In this document: positions 35,219-44,420 of the stretch, piece by piece
Layout of the letters: each line of letters begins with the position of its first letter
Position numbering within the stretch: the first letter of the stretch is position 1
From: Weissella confusa
GTDB taxonomy: Bacteria; Bacillota; Bacilli; Lactobacillales; Lactobacillaceae
Direction: 5' to 3'
Length of the DNA: 64,000 nt
NCBI GenBank assembly: GCA_041871065.1
Contig: CP168942.1
Span: forward strand, 92,501 to 156,500
Notes under the pieces: generated by a model
Database searches by the model: none
Told to the model about the DNA's origin: nothing
What the model saw: only the letters and a program-made list of their open reading frames with translations
Position numbers and translations under genes: made by a program

Positions 35219-36538
35219 ATGGAAGCCGTCACAGAAGTTGGGGTTACAACGCACACTAAGACATCCAAATTGCAGGAGGCAGTTTTGGGATTACAACACG
35301 TCTTAGCGATGTATTCAGGTGGTATTTTGGTGCCACTGTTGATTGGAACGGCTTTACATTTTTCGCCACAACAAATGGCGTATCTGATTTCAGCGGACAT
35401 TTTTATGACGGGAATCGGAACATTACTGCAACTTAAGAGCACACGATTGACGGGAATCGCCATGCCAGTCGTGCTAGGGTCTGCAATTCAATCGGTGACA
35501 CCATTGATTAATATCGGTGGCACGTTGGGTGTTGGTGCCATGTACGGTGCGACGATTTCAGCAGGTATCTTTGTGTTCTTGATTGCGGGTTTGTTTGCGC
35601 GCCTGCGTGAGTATTTCCCGCCAGTTGTGACGGGATCATTAATTACGGTCATTGGATTTACGTTGATTCCAGTCGGCATTCAAAACCTTGGTGGTGGTGA
35701 TGTTGCAGCAAAATCATTTGGAAGCGCCGCGAATTTATCGGTTGGTGTGTTCACCATGGCTGTCATTGTTCTGGTTAGCTTGTTAGCGAAGGGCTTTACG
35801 AAAGCTATTTCGATTCTGCTCGGTATTATCCTAGGCACAATTTTTGCTGGATTACTCGGTATGGTTTCATTGGCACCGGTTGCGGAAGCATCTTGGTTCC
35901 ACTTACCAACGCCATTTTTCTTGGGAACGCCAACTTTCCACTCATCGGCTATCGTCACAATGATTATAATTGCGTTAACGTCGATGATTGAGTCAACTGG
36001 TGTGTACTTCGCCTTGGCTGACCTAACTGGTCGCAAGTTAACGAATAATGATATGGCAAAGGGATATCGTGCTGAAGGGTTGGCCGTTATTTTGTCAGGT
36101 TTGTTTAACACCTTTCCATACTCAACATTTTCACAAAACGTTGGGGTGGTGCGTTTGTCTGGTGTGAAATCAAAGGCGCCGATTTACTATGCTGCCGGCA
36201 TTCTGTTGTTGATTGGCTTGTTGCCAAAGTTTGGTGCTTTAGCAACAATCATCCCAACATCAGTGTTGGGTGGTGCAATGGTGATTTTGTTCGGCACGAT
36301 TGGTGTACAAGGAACGACGATCTTGCGCAAGGTGGATTTTGCCAAGGAACGTAATTTGATGATTGCCGCAATCTCGATTGGGGCTGGTATTGGGGTGACG
36401 GTTTACCCACAAATTTTCCAACACTTACCAGAGTTGGTTCGATTGGTTATCGAAAATGCAGTGGTTGTAACGTCAGTATTAGCAGTGTTCTTAAACATTG
36501 TTTTGCCAGGACGTGAAAAAGAAACAGGGGATGAATAA
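35219..36538 (+). CDS. pbuX: Xanthine permease, NCS2 family
   Basis: A 439-residue membrane transporter with about 12-14 hydrophobic segments. The opening LGLQHVLAMYSGGILVPLLIG is the classic nucleobase-cation symporter-2 signature. The QNVGVV motif (FSQNVGVVRLSGVKSK) near residue 305 is conserved in xanthine/uric acid transporters. It imports xanthine. The ATG at 35219 has a GGAGGGATT ribosome site; longer frames upstream run into the riboswitch terminator and are not real. Its stop overlaps the xpt start by one base (TAATG), so the two are translationally coupled. Confidence 0.94.
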   Translation: MEAVTEVGVTTHTKTSKLQEAVLGLQHVLAMYSGGILVPLLIGTALHFSPQQMAYLISADIFMTGIGTLLQLKSTRLTGIAMPVVLGSAIQSVTPLINIGGTLGVGAMYGATISAGIFVFLIAGLFARLREYFPPVVTGSLITVIGFTLIPVGIQNLGGGDVAAKSFGSAANLSVGVFTMAVIVLVSLLAKGFTKAISILLGIILGTIFAGLLGMVSLAPVAEASWFHLPTPFFLGTPTFHSSAIVTMIIIALTSMIESTGVYFALADLTGRKLTNNDMAKGYRAEGLAVILSGLFNTFPYSTFSQNVGVVRLSGVKSKAPIYYAAGILLLIGLLPKFGALATIIPTSVLGGAMVILFGTIGVQGTTILRKVDFAKERNLMIAAISIGAGIGVTVYPQIFQHLPELVRLVIENAVVVTSVLAVFLNIVLPGREKETGDE

Positions 36539-37110
36539 TGAAGTTGCTAGAGGAACGAATTAAGCAAGACGGACGTGTCATTGGAACAGAAGTTTTGAAG
36601 GTTGATAACTTCTTAAATCACCAAGTTGATCCGGCTTTGATGAAGGCGATGGGGGATGAATTCGCCCGTTTGTTCGCGGATGCCAAGGTAGATAAGGTGC
36701 TGACAGTTGAGTCATCAGGGATTGCGCCGGCTGTCTTTACAGCATTAGCATTGAACGTCCCAATGGTGTTTGCACGTAAGAAGAAGTCACTCACGCTATC
36801 TGAGGACCACTACACGGCGGATGTGTACTCATTTACCAAGCAAGAAACAAACCACGTTATTGTTGACAAGCGCTTCATTCAACCAGGTGAACGTTTGTTG
36901 TTGATTGATGATTTCTTGGCAAACGGTCAAGCGGTTGAAGGCATGATGCAAATTGCTAAGGCAGCTGGTGCCGAAGTTGTCGGTGTCGGCATCGTGATTG
37001 AAAAGACGTTCCAAAAGGGCCGTGCCTTGTTGGACGAGCGTGACGTTCGTGTTGAATCATTGGCTCGCATTGCTGCCTTTGACAATGGCGAAGTGGTGTT
37101 CGCGGATTAA
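36538..37110 (+). CDS. xpt: Xanthine phosphoribosyltransferase
   Basis: A 190-residue cytosolic enzyme that converts xanthine and PRPP to XMP. The length is standard. It has LLEERIKQDGRVIGTEVLKV-type opening (MKLLEERIKQ...VLKVDNFLNHQVDP), VESSGIAPA, FARKKKSLTL and the PRPP-binding LLLIDDFLANGQA at about residues 120-132. It is coupled to the xanthine permease and both are under the guanine riboswitch, forming the usual purine salvage pair. Confidence 0.96.
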   Translation: MKLLEERIKQDGRVIGTEVLKVDNFLNHQVDPALMKAMGDEFARLFADAKVDKVLTVESSGIAPAVFTALALNVPMVFARKKKSLTLSEDHYTADVYSFTKQETNHVIVDKRFIQPGERLLLIDDFLANGQAVEGMMQIAKAAGAEVVGVGIVIEKTFQKGRALLDERDVRVESLARIAAFDNGEVVFAD

Positions 37111-37195
37111 TTCATAACGAATATTCACCAGATGTTCATGGTCTTTTTTAAAGAAGAAGAGTAGACTGAGGGCATACACATGGAGGTGAGTATCA

Positions 37196-38149
37196 ATGGC
37201 AAAAATTGATTTGGGTGGCTCAGGACTAATCGTTCCTGACGTTGCCTTGGGGGTAATGCGTATTGCTGATAAGTCTGCTGCTGAAGCACAAGCTTTGGTT
37301 GAGAAGGCTTTGGAAAAGGATGTGAACTTCTTCGACACAGCTGACATTTACGCCGCAGGTAAGAGTTCAGTTGTTTTGGGACAAGCTTTGAAGGATGCCG
37401 GTGTAAACCGTGAGGACATCTTCTTGCAATCAAAGGGTGGCATCATCCTTGAAGACGGCCAAATTTCAGGTGACGGCTGGAAGGGACCTCGTTATGACTT
37501 CTCAAAGTCACACTTGATCTCAGCTGTTGACGAAGAATTGAAGCGTCTTCAAACGGATTACTTGGATGTTTTCTTGTTGCACCGTCCAGACACGTTGATG
37601 GACCCTGAACAAGTTGCTGAAGCTTTTGATGAGTTGCAAGCATCTGGTAAGGTTAAGCACTTTGGAACATCAAACATGAACCCATGGCAAGTTGAGTTGG
37701 TCCAAGCTTCATTGAAGCAAAAGTTGGTTGCCAACCAATTGCAATTCGGTATCATGCACACGGGAATGATCGATGCTGACATTCACGTGAACATGTCAGA
37801 TGAGCGTTCATTTGACCACGACGGTGGCATCTTGGCCTACTCACGCTTGAAGAACATGACAATTCAAGCATGGTCACCATTCCAATACGGCTTCTTTGAG
37901 GGACCATTTATCGACAACGATAAGTTCCCAGTATTGAACGCAAAGTTGCAAGAATTGGCTGACAAGTATGGTGTAACGAAGAACACGATTGCTGTGGCCT
38001 TCATCTTGCACCACCCAGCTAAGATGCAAGTTGTTTTGGGTTCAATGAACGTGAACCGTTTGGACGAAATGATGGACGGCGACAAGGTAACGTTGACGAA
38101 CCAAGAGTGGTACGACATCTACTTTGCAGCTGGAAACGATTTGCCATAA
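37196..38149 (+). CDS. Aldo/keto reductase, YdhF-like
   Basis: A 317-residue NADPH-dependent AKR. The catalytic residues are visible: Asp and Tyr in FFDTADIYAAG, Lys in FLQSKGG and His in LDVFLLHRPD. The C-terminal cofactor segment is VVLGSMNVNRLDEM. The family resembles E. coli YdhF and Bacillus YcsN. The substrate is not known. The ribosome site GGAGGTGAG is strong and codon use is optimised. It is followed directly by a structured RNA-like region. Confidence 0.93.
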   Translation: MAKIDLGGSGLIVPDVALGVMRIADKSAAEAQALVEKALEKDVNFFDTADIYAAGKSSVVLGQALKDAGVNREDIFLQSKGGIILEDGQISGDGWKGPRYDFSKSHLISAVDEELKRLQTDYLDVFLLHRPDTLMDPEQVAEAFDELQASGKVKHFGTSNMNPWQVELVQASLKQKLVANQLQFGIMHTGMIDADIHVNMSDERSFDHDGGILAYSRLKNMTIQAWSPFQYGFFEGPFIDNDKFPVLNAKLQELADKYGVTKNTIAVAFILHHPAKMQVVLGSMNVNRLDEMMDGDKVTLTNQEWYDIYFAAGNDLP

Positions 38150-38150
38150 A

Positions 38151-38343
38151 AAGAGCATAGAGCAACGGTTTTTGGCTGAAAGCCAAAAATCAGGTATCCG
38201 GAGATAAGTGAATAAATTCTTGGTGCGCTGTAAGCGTGCCAAAATTTGTTTGCTTATCGGAGAGATGCCTGAAGTTGCGCCAGGCGTTTAATAAGAGCAT
38301 AGAGCAACGATGAATCAACAGATTCGGCGTTGCTTTTTATTTT
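38151..38343 (+). ncRNA. Candidate rod-shaped structured RNA with terminator (3'UTR or small RNA)
   Basis: No gene is present. Visible elements: hairpin TTTTTGGCT/AGCCAAAAA (38169-38189); a long rod in which TCAGGTATC (38190-38198) pairs with GATGCCTGA (38264-38272), then a near-symmetric internal loop CGGAG/CGGAGA, then ATAAG/CTTAT, then TTGGTGCGCT/AGCGTGCCAA; and a terminator AGCAACG...CGTTGCT with TTTTTATTTT at 38303-38343. A perfect 17-bp direct repeat AAGAGCATAGAGCAACG occurs at 38151-38167 and 38293-38309, so either copy can pair with CGTTGCT at 38328-38334. It directly follows the aldo/keto reductase gene. Confidence 0.5.
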
Positions 38344-38351
38344 GGCAATAT

Positions 38352-38384
38352 AAAAAAGCCCGCTGCAAATTCAGCGGACTTTGA
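38352..38384 (-). terminator. Terminator of the lactate permease gene
   Basis: On the minus strand AGTCCGCTG pairs with CAGCGGGCT, followed by TTTTTTA. Confidence 0.85.
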
Positions 38385-38391
38385 ATGATAA

Positions 38392-40028
38392 TTAGAATAC
38401 TAGCATCACAGCACCAGCGATTCCGATCAATAGACCGTAAACGACGGCCGGAATGGCTGTCTTACGCAAGATTGCGCCTTCCTTACCAGCCAAACCAACA
38501 ACGGCACTAGCAGCGACGATGTTGTGAACACAAATCATGTTACCAGCAGCGGCCCCGATAACTTGCAAGGCCAAGATGATTGGCGCTGACAAGTGAGCAG
38601 TTGCCGCAACGTCGGCTTGGATAGGTGAGAACGTCAATGTTGAAACCGTGGCACTTCCAGTAATGAAAGCACCAAGTTCACCCAAGAATGGGGCAACGAA
38701 CACCCAAACGCCAGCCATGTGTTCAGACACGGTCTTGGCAATGTAAGTTGGCATTGATGGCATGTCGATGGTGTTCATCCCTGAGTTAGAGGAGACTTGC
38801 ACCATAATCAATGTCACCATCAATGTGATTCCCGTGCTGACCATTGAGGCAGACACAGTCTTTGCGGCTGGCACGAATGGCTTGATTGTACGTGCTTGGA
38901 CGATCAAGGCAATCAAAGCAGCCAATGTTAGGATAAATCCTGGTGAATACAAAACTGGCCAATCTGAGCTGATACCCTTGATACCAAGAATGTTTACCCA
39001 ACCCAAATCAATGGCGTGGTTCATGAAATCCTTCAACCAGCCAATTGTTCGTGATAGCAACAAGAGCGCCACCACGATGAGGTAAGGTGACCAGGCCGTC
39101 AACAACGACATGTTTCCTGACGCGTGTTGATTAACTTCTTCGTCGTTTTGGACACCATCGCCAGCAAAGTTCGCACCCTTCCAAGGGTTCGTGAACGATG
39201 TCTTTGGCAACAAGAAACGTGTCTTAAGTGTGATGACGGCAATGATTAGCAATGTTAGTGGCGTCAAAATTGACACGAACTCATAACCAATTAGGTGCGC
39301 GTACACCCAAGCAAAACCATTGTATGCGATACCGATGAACAAAGCCCATGGCGTCATCTCCAACCAGTCGCGGGCTGATTTCTTGCCACGATTGAAGAAT
39401 GTAACCAATAGAATAACCAACATAAGTGGCATGAATGTACCACCGAACAAATCAATCGTGGTCATTGAACGAGCAATTTCATTCATAAAATCAGTGGCGT
39501 TTGACGGTGCCACGTTACTCAACCCAACGGTTAGCGGCGTTCCCACAGCGCCGTAAGCAGCTGAAGTTGAGTCAGCAACCAAGGCCAACGTAACGGCGGC
39601 CATTGGTGTGAACCCTAAGGCAATCAACAATGGTGCTGTCACCATGGCTGGTGTCCCAAACCCAGAAACACCCTCAATCAAACCACCGAATAGGTAGGCA
39701 ATCAAAACAGCCAGGATACGCATGTCAGCTGATAATGATTCGAAACCAGCATTAATACGTGTAATAGCACCGGTGTGACGCAAGACGTGCAAGACCATCA
39801 ACGCCCCAAACAAAATCCATAGAATTATGTTTTGTGAATCCCTTGCAGAATTGACGCCAACATGACGTTAGTTGGAATGTGCCAGAAGAACCAGCCGGCC
39901 AATGAAACGACCGCGGCGCTAATAGCCATTCCTTTCATAGCTGGCATATTGAAAACCGCCAACAAAATTAATGGCAGAACAACTGCCAGAAGTGCAATAA
40001 GTAGCATGTAACCCCCAAGAAAACTCAT
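38392..40028 (-). pseudogene. lldP: L-lactate permease gene with a frameshift
   Basis: On the minus strand the gene starts at 40028 (MSFLGGYMLLIALLAV) behind AGGAGGACTG. It runs for 67 codons to GIHKT, then hits TAA at 39827-39825. The continuation QNIILWILFGALMVLHVLRH (or TIILWILFGAL) lies in another frame and stays open to 38392. A single missing base around 39828-39832 explains both. Joined, the protein would be about 545 residues, the length of LctP/LldP L-lactate permeases, with many membrane segments and LIEGVSGFGTPAMVTAPLL, which marks the family. An Mga-like regulator is divergently placed. Confidence 0.85.
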
Positions 40029-40200
40029 TTTTTCAGTCCTCCTAATTGTACAGTAAATCACAACCGAATTGGATAGCTGTCCGGTTTTTATACGATATTT
40101 AATGACTTGTCAGGATTTAAATAATGCAGAAATTTAGTATAAATGTTAGTATCTTCTCATTGAGAGAACGTTTGGTTAATGTGGGTTGTGGTGAGAAAAA

Positions 40201-41700
40201 ATGAAATGGATGCATGAAAAGCAAGACCGTAATAAGTTGAAGATGTTTCGCTACCTTAAGGAAATCGGGGAAGCGCCAATTACACAAATCATGACAGATT
40301 TGGATTTGTCGCGTTATTTGGTGACGACGACGGTTGAGCAATTAGTGGTTGATATTGAGATTCTCACGGGTGTGCCCGATAGCATTGTGATTGAAGATGG
40401 CTCAGATGTTATTTTCAAGTTACCGATTCAATTATTGGATTGGGAAGCTTTGGGCTTACACTACCTGCAAATATCAATTCGTGGTCAGATGATTAATGAT
40501 TTGTTCCATGAACGAATTACATCTTGGGAAGACTTTGCTTTTAAGGTTGATGTCTCAGTACCAAAGATGTACAAAGAACGCGCGGCCGTTATCGAAGAAC
40601 TGGCGCGTGAAGGAATCGAAATTTCTAAGGACTATCAATTAGTCGGGAACGAAGCGCACATTCGTCTATTTAAGTTGCAACTATTGTCTTATTACAATGG
40701 TCGCCGTGAATCGCCGTTCCCAGAAGAAGTGCGTGAACAAGCGCATGAATCAATTAAGCAGTTGATTGAGCCGGAATGTCCCTACTTACGCGAGACGCAA
40801 TTAGTTAGTTTGCGACATTTACATGCGATTTGGTGGTTACGCCTGAAGGGGCAACACTATGTGGATGCAGCTTTGGCAGATCGTTTTTTGAAGCCAACGG
40901 ATCAACTTTCTTCAAGTAGCCAACGACTCATTTTGGCTTTGAGTGGCGAGTTGCGTAAGTTGCCAGATATCACGGAAGAACAAGTGCAGGCAGAAGCGCG
41001 ATTTATCATTTTGGTGTTGCACACGCTATCGATTTTCCCACACGAAACGGAATTTGAAGACGCGAGCGAGGAATCAATTGCGCACTGGCGTCTGTTTGAA
41101 AAGGCACTCCACGAAGCCTACTTGTGCTTGTTTAAGAATCGTGGTCGCCAAGAATCAATTCGCGCGGTGACACGTTCGATGCAACCCATGTTGTTGCGCT
41201 ACTTGGTTTACCCATACACAGGGGATGACGACTTCGATTACATGATGGATCGTGAGCAGTTGGCGCCTGAGTTCCCAATGGCATATGAGTTTTCTGAAGA
41301 TGTGTTGGAACGCTTTGCGGTGGCGACGGGCGATAATGATGTGGACTACAAGAACTTCTTACTGCCTGATTTGATGGCAGTTATTATGATGTCAGCGGAC
41401 TTTTACGATCGCTTGCCAATTGTTAATTTGACGATTGATTTCGGGGCGCACCAAAGCCTTGAAAAGGTTGTGGCACAGTCGTTGCAGATGTTCCCGGGCT
41501 ACAAGGTGCAGATTAACCATCTATTGACGGAGCACACGGATATTTTACTGACGGATACACCGCAACCGATTGATTTGGATTGCACGGTATTTATCTGGCA
41601 CGGTATGGGAACACCAAATGAAGTTAAACAACTCCGTGATGAAATTAATCGCGTAAAGATGAAAAAGTTCTCGGCTTGGCGTAATGAACAAGCAGAATAA
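40201..41700 (+). CDS. Mga/AtxA-like transcriptional regulator
   Basis: A 499-residue protein. Residues about 10-65 form an Mga-type helix-turn-helix (KLKMFRYLKEIGEAPITQIM, then DLDLSRYLVTTTVEQLVVDI). Residues about 75-165 form a second HTH-like region (ISIRGQMINDLFHERITSWED, then VSVPKMYKERAAVIEELARE). The long helical remainder is PRD-like, and the end resembles an EIIB-like fold, as in Mga and AtxA. Such regulators activate surface-protein or sugar genes and may be phosphorylated by the PTS. It is divergent from the lactate permease, its nearest likely target; the adhesin genes downstream are another candidate. No HPr-target histidine can be assigned with confidence. Confidence 0.8.
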   Translation: MKWMHEKQDRNKLKMFRYLKEIGEAPITQIMTDLDLSRYLVTTTVEQLVVDIEILTGVPDSIVIEDGSDVIFKLPIQLLDWEALGLHYLQISIRGQMINDLFHERITSWEDFAFKVDVSVPKMYKERAAVIEELAREGIEISKDYQLVGNEAHIRLFKLQLLSYYNGRRESPFPEEVREQAHESIKQLIEPECPYLRETQLVSLRHLHAIWWLRLKGQHYVDAALADRFLKPTDQLSSSSQRLILALSGELRKLPDITEEQVQAEARFIILVLHTLSIFPHETEFEDASEESIAHWRLFEKALHEAYLCLFKNRGRQESIRAVTRSMQPMLLRYLVYPYTGDDDFDYMMDREQLAPEFPMAYEFSEDVLERFAVATGDNDVDYKNFLLPDLMAVIMMSADFYDRLPIVNLTIDFGAHQSLEKVVAQSLQMFPGYKVQINHLLTEHTDILLTDTPQPIDLDCTVFIWHGMGTPNEVKQLRDEINRVKMKKFSAWRNEQAE

Positions 41701-41715
41701 AAATAGTTATTAATT

Positions 41716-41746
41716 AGACCAAGGGCATAAGTTCTTGGTCTTTTTT
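41716..41746 (+). terminator. Intrinsic terminator
   Basis: AGACCAAG pairs with CTTGGTCT, followed by a T run. Confidence 0.85.
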
Positions 41747-41794
41747 GCTGGCAGTGTACAATAGACAGTACGAATAGAAGTGAGGTAACGCGAG

Positions 41795-42664
41795 ATGAAG
41801 ATTGGATTTATCGGAACGGGTGTGATGGGCCGAGGCATCATCAACAACTTGTTGAAAGCAAATTACGACGTGGTTGTGTACAACCGTACGAAGGCCCACG
41901 CCCAATCCGTGTTGGATAACGGCGCAACATGGGCTGATGGTCCAAAGGCGATTGCAGAAGCAGCCGACTTGGTCATCACGATGGTTGGTTACCCAAAGGA
42001 TGTTGAAGAACAATATTATGGTGACAATGGGCTATTTGCCGGCGCACATGCAGGACAAATTTTCGTTGATATGACAACGTCAACACCAACTTTGGCTGAG
42101 CAATTGGCCGTTGATGGTGAGAAGTATGGCGTTAAGGTCTTGGACGCCCCAGTTTCTGGTGGTGATGTTGGTGCCAAGAATGGTACGTTGACGATTATGG
42201 CTGGTGGTGATCAAGCGGCTTATGACAGTTTGCAACCAATTTTTGATGTCATTTCAAAGGCTGCTAACCGCTTTGGTGTGGCTGGCCGTGGACAACACAC
42301 CAAGATGGCGAACCAAATTATGATTGCTGCCACGATGTTGGGAATGTCAGAAATGATGGTTTACGCCAAGGCTGCTGATTTGGATGTTGCCAAGGTGATG
42401 GAAACGTTGGCCGCTGGTGGCGCCCAAAACTGGTCATTGGATAATTATGGTCCACGTGTTTTGGCGGGTGACTTTGAACCTGGTTTCTACGCAAAGCACT
42501 TGTTGAAGGATTTGCGTATCGCGTTGGATGAAGCAGCTAAGATGAATTTGTCTTTGCCAGCCACTGATTTGGCCGAAGCTTTGTATACAAAGTTGGTTGA
42601 ACAAAAGAACCTTGGAGACGAGGGAACCCAAGCGTTGGTAAAGCTTTGGGCACAATATGCATAG
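41795..42664 (+). CDS. NAD(P)-dependent beta-hydroxyacid dehydrogenase (3-hydroxyisobutyrate dehydrogenase family)
   Basis: A 289-residue enzyme with a Rossmann motif GFIGTGVMGRGI (residues 4-15), VVVYNRT after beta-2 (Asn-Arg-Thr, an NADP-type pattern), DMTTSTPTLA, the substrate loop APVSGGDVGAKNGTLTIMAGG and the catalytic-lysine helix GQHTKMANQI. It probably oxidises or reduces a short beta-hydroxy acid such as tartronate semialdehyde or 3-hydroxyisobutyrate; sequence alone does not choose. It is a different branch from the gnd enzyme in this window. A terminator follows. Confidence 0.9.
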   Translation: MKIGFIGTGVMGRGIINNLLKANYDVVVYNRTKAHAQSVLDNGATWADGPKAIAEAADLVITMVGYPKDVEEQYYGDNGLFAGAHAGQIFVDMTTSTPTLAEQLAVDGEKYGVKVLDAPVSGGDVGAKNGTLTIMAGGDQAAYDSLQPIFDVISKAANRFGVAGRGQHTKMANQIMIAATMLGMSEMMVYAKAADLDVAKVMETLAAGGAQNWSLDNYGPRVLAGDFEPGFYAKHLLKDLRIALDEAAKMNLSLPATDLAEALYTKLVEQKNLGDEGTQALVKLWAQYA

Positions 42665-42672
42665 AAACGAAG

Positions 42673-42700
42673 AAAGGCGACTGAAAGGTCGCCTTTTTTT
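42673..42700 (+). terminator. Intrinsic terminator
   Basis: AAAGGCGAC pairs with GTCGCCTTT, followed by a T run. Confidence 0.9.
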
Positions 42701-42807
42701 CATACAAAATACGCAACAAGATAATACGGTTTGTTTAATATGATAACTGTTACAATAGGGATAATAATATTTAATTACTAATAAAAAGCTCATGAGAGGG
42801 CAGTACT

Positions 42808-44409
42808 ATGAATTTCTTCGTTAATGCGACGATGCCAAACCAGAAGTCTGGTATTGAGCACGCGCAATTAAAGCGTTTTGAATTATTTAATAATCATCAT
42901 GAAGATTCACGTGTCGTTTTGCGCGATTGGGATCCAGTCGCTCACATTAATGCGAATGCAGCTGGGATTCCTGACGAACAACTCATCAACATGTTTGATT
43001 ATTTCCAAGAGGCGATGGCTGTAACGCCTAAGACGTTGCACGCTGAAGACCTTGATTTTGGTGTGCCAGGAACGGTGTTGGTTGATGAACCAGAGAATAA
43101 CCGTTACTTGGTGAATGCACAAAACGGTCAATTGGTGGCGCGCGTTAATTATGACGCGACCGCCGATCGTCGTGTACGTTCAACTGAACTATTCGACGGC
43201 TACAACAACTTGTTCCGTGTTGATCACTATGACTCACGTGGTTTCGCCTCATTGTTGCAATGGTACACACCGGACAACAAGATTGGGACAGAAACTTGGG
43301 TGACGCCTGAAGGACGCACGGTTATCGAGACGTTCAACAAGAACACGATGGCTGGTGAGTTTGTTAAGTCTGGTTGGCGTTTGATTGAACATGATGGCCA
43401 TGTTTTGCAATTCGATACAATTGAAGGATTGACGAAGCACTTCTTTGACCGTTTGAATGATGACTTCTGGCGAGATGAGAAGCCAAACGTGTTTGTCTTG
43501 GACCGTTCACACTTGGGTGATTGGGGACTTTTGCGCTTGCGTAAGCCGGCTTATATCGCCATGCACTTGCACAATTCTCACGCTGGGGATGCGCAAGACC
43601 CAATGCATTCAATTTTGAACAACCACTATGAGTTTGCGATGAATGCATTGAATGAATATGATGCCGTTGTTTCAGCGACGCACAAGCAAACGCATGATGT
43701 GAATGAGCGTTTCCAACCTAAGACGAAGCTCTTCACGATTCCGGTCGGGGTTGTACCTGATGAATTGTTGAACGCACCACGCGTGCCAGTTGCACAACGT
43801 GAATTCGGTAAGGTCATCGCCTTTGCCCGTATCGCCTGGGAAAAGCACTTGGATGACTTGGTACGTGCCGTTGGTATCGTGCACAAGGAATTCCCACAAG
43901 TCACGTTGGACTTGTACGGTTATGCTGATCCAACTGATAACTACAAGGCCCGTACTGCGGTTGAAGAAGCAATTCGCGAGTACAACTTGGATGGCGTTGT
44001 AACGATGAAGGGTTACACGACGGATATCGATGCTGTTGAAAACAATGCCATGATGTACGGTTTGACGTCACGCATGGAAGGATTTAACTTGGCGATCATG
44101 GAAGCTATTTCACACGGTTTGATTGCCTTTTCATATGATGTGAATTACGGACCAAACGAAATCGTTGAAGATGGTGTTAACGGAAACGTTGTCCCATACG
44201 AAGACTATCAAGCGATGGCCGAGGCAATGTTGAAGGTGTTGCGCGACCCTGAGTTGGCGCAACAATATTCAACCGGTGCATATGATTCGTCAGAACGTTA
44301 TTCAGAAGAAAATGTCTGGCAAGCATGGCGTGGTTTGTTGGATGATGCTGAGCGCGTTTGGCCGGCTAAGTTGGCAGCCATGCCAGCACATGCCCATGAT
44401 GCAAAGTAG
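42808..44409 (+). CDS. Glycosyltransferase, TagE/GtfA-GtfB-like (first of a tandem pair)
   Basis: A 533-residue retaining GT-B glycosyltransferase. The opening MNFFVNATMPNQKSGIEHAQ and then LKRFELFN matches the family of poly(glycerol phosphate) glucosyltransferase-like proteins in lactic acid bacteria. The C-terminal half has the donor site (MTSRMEGFNLAIMEAISHGL in parts, then NYGPNEIVEDGVNGNVVP), with the E-x7-E pair of GT4 enzymes. In Lactobacillus plantarum such tandem pairs (formerly TagE5/TagE6) glycosylate serine-rich adhesins. Here the pair directly precedes a serine/alanine-rich adhesin, so the same role is likely. A wall teichoic acid role is the main alternative. No secA2, secY2 or asp genes are in the window. 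Confidence 0.85.
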   Translation: MNFFVNATMPNQKSGIEHAQLKRFELFNNHHEDSRVVLRDWDPVAHINANAAGIPDEQLINMFDYFQEAMAVTPKTLHAEDLDFGVPGTVLVDEPENNRYLVNAQNGQLVARVNYDATADRRVRSTELFDGYNNLFRVDHYDSRGFASLLQWYTPDNKIGTETWVTPEGRTVIETFNKNTMAGEFVKSGWRLIEHDGHVLQFDTIEGLTKHFFDRLNDDFWRDEKPNVFVLDRSHLGDWGLLRLRKPAYIAMHLHNSHAGDAQDPMHSILNNHYEFAMNALNEYDAVVSATHKQTHDVNERFQPKTKLFTIPVGVVPDELLNAPRVPVAQREFGKVIAFARIAWEKHLDDLVRAVGIVHKEFPQVTLDLYGYADPTDNYKARTAVEEAIREYNLDGVVTMKGYTTDIDAVENNAMMYGLTSRMEGFNLAIMEAISHGLIAFSYDVNYGPNEIVEDGVNGNVVPYEDYQAMAEAMLKVLRDPELAQQYSTGAYDSSERYSEENVWQAWRGLLDDAERVWPAKLAAMPAHAHDAK

Positions 44410-44420
44410 GAGTGTGAACA

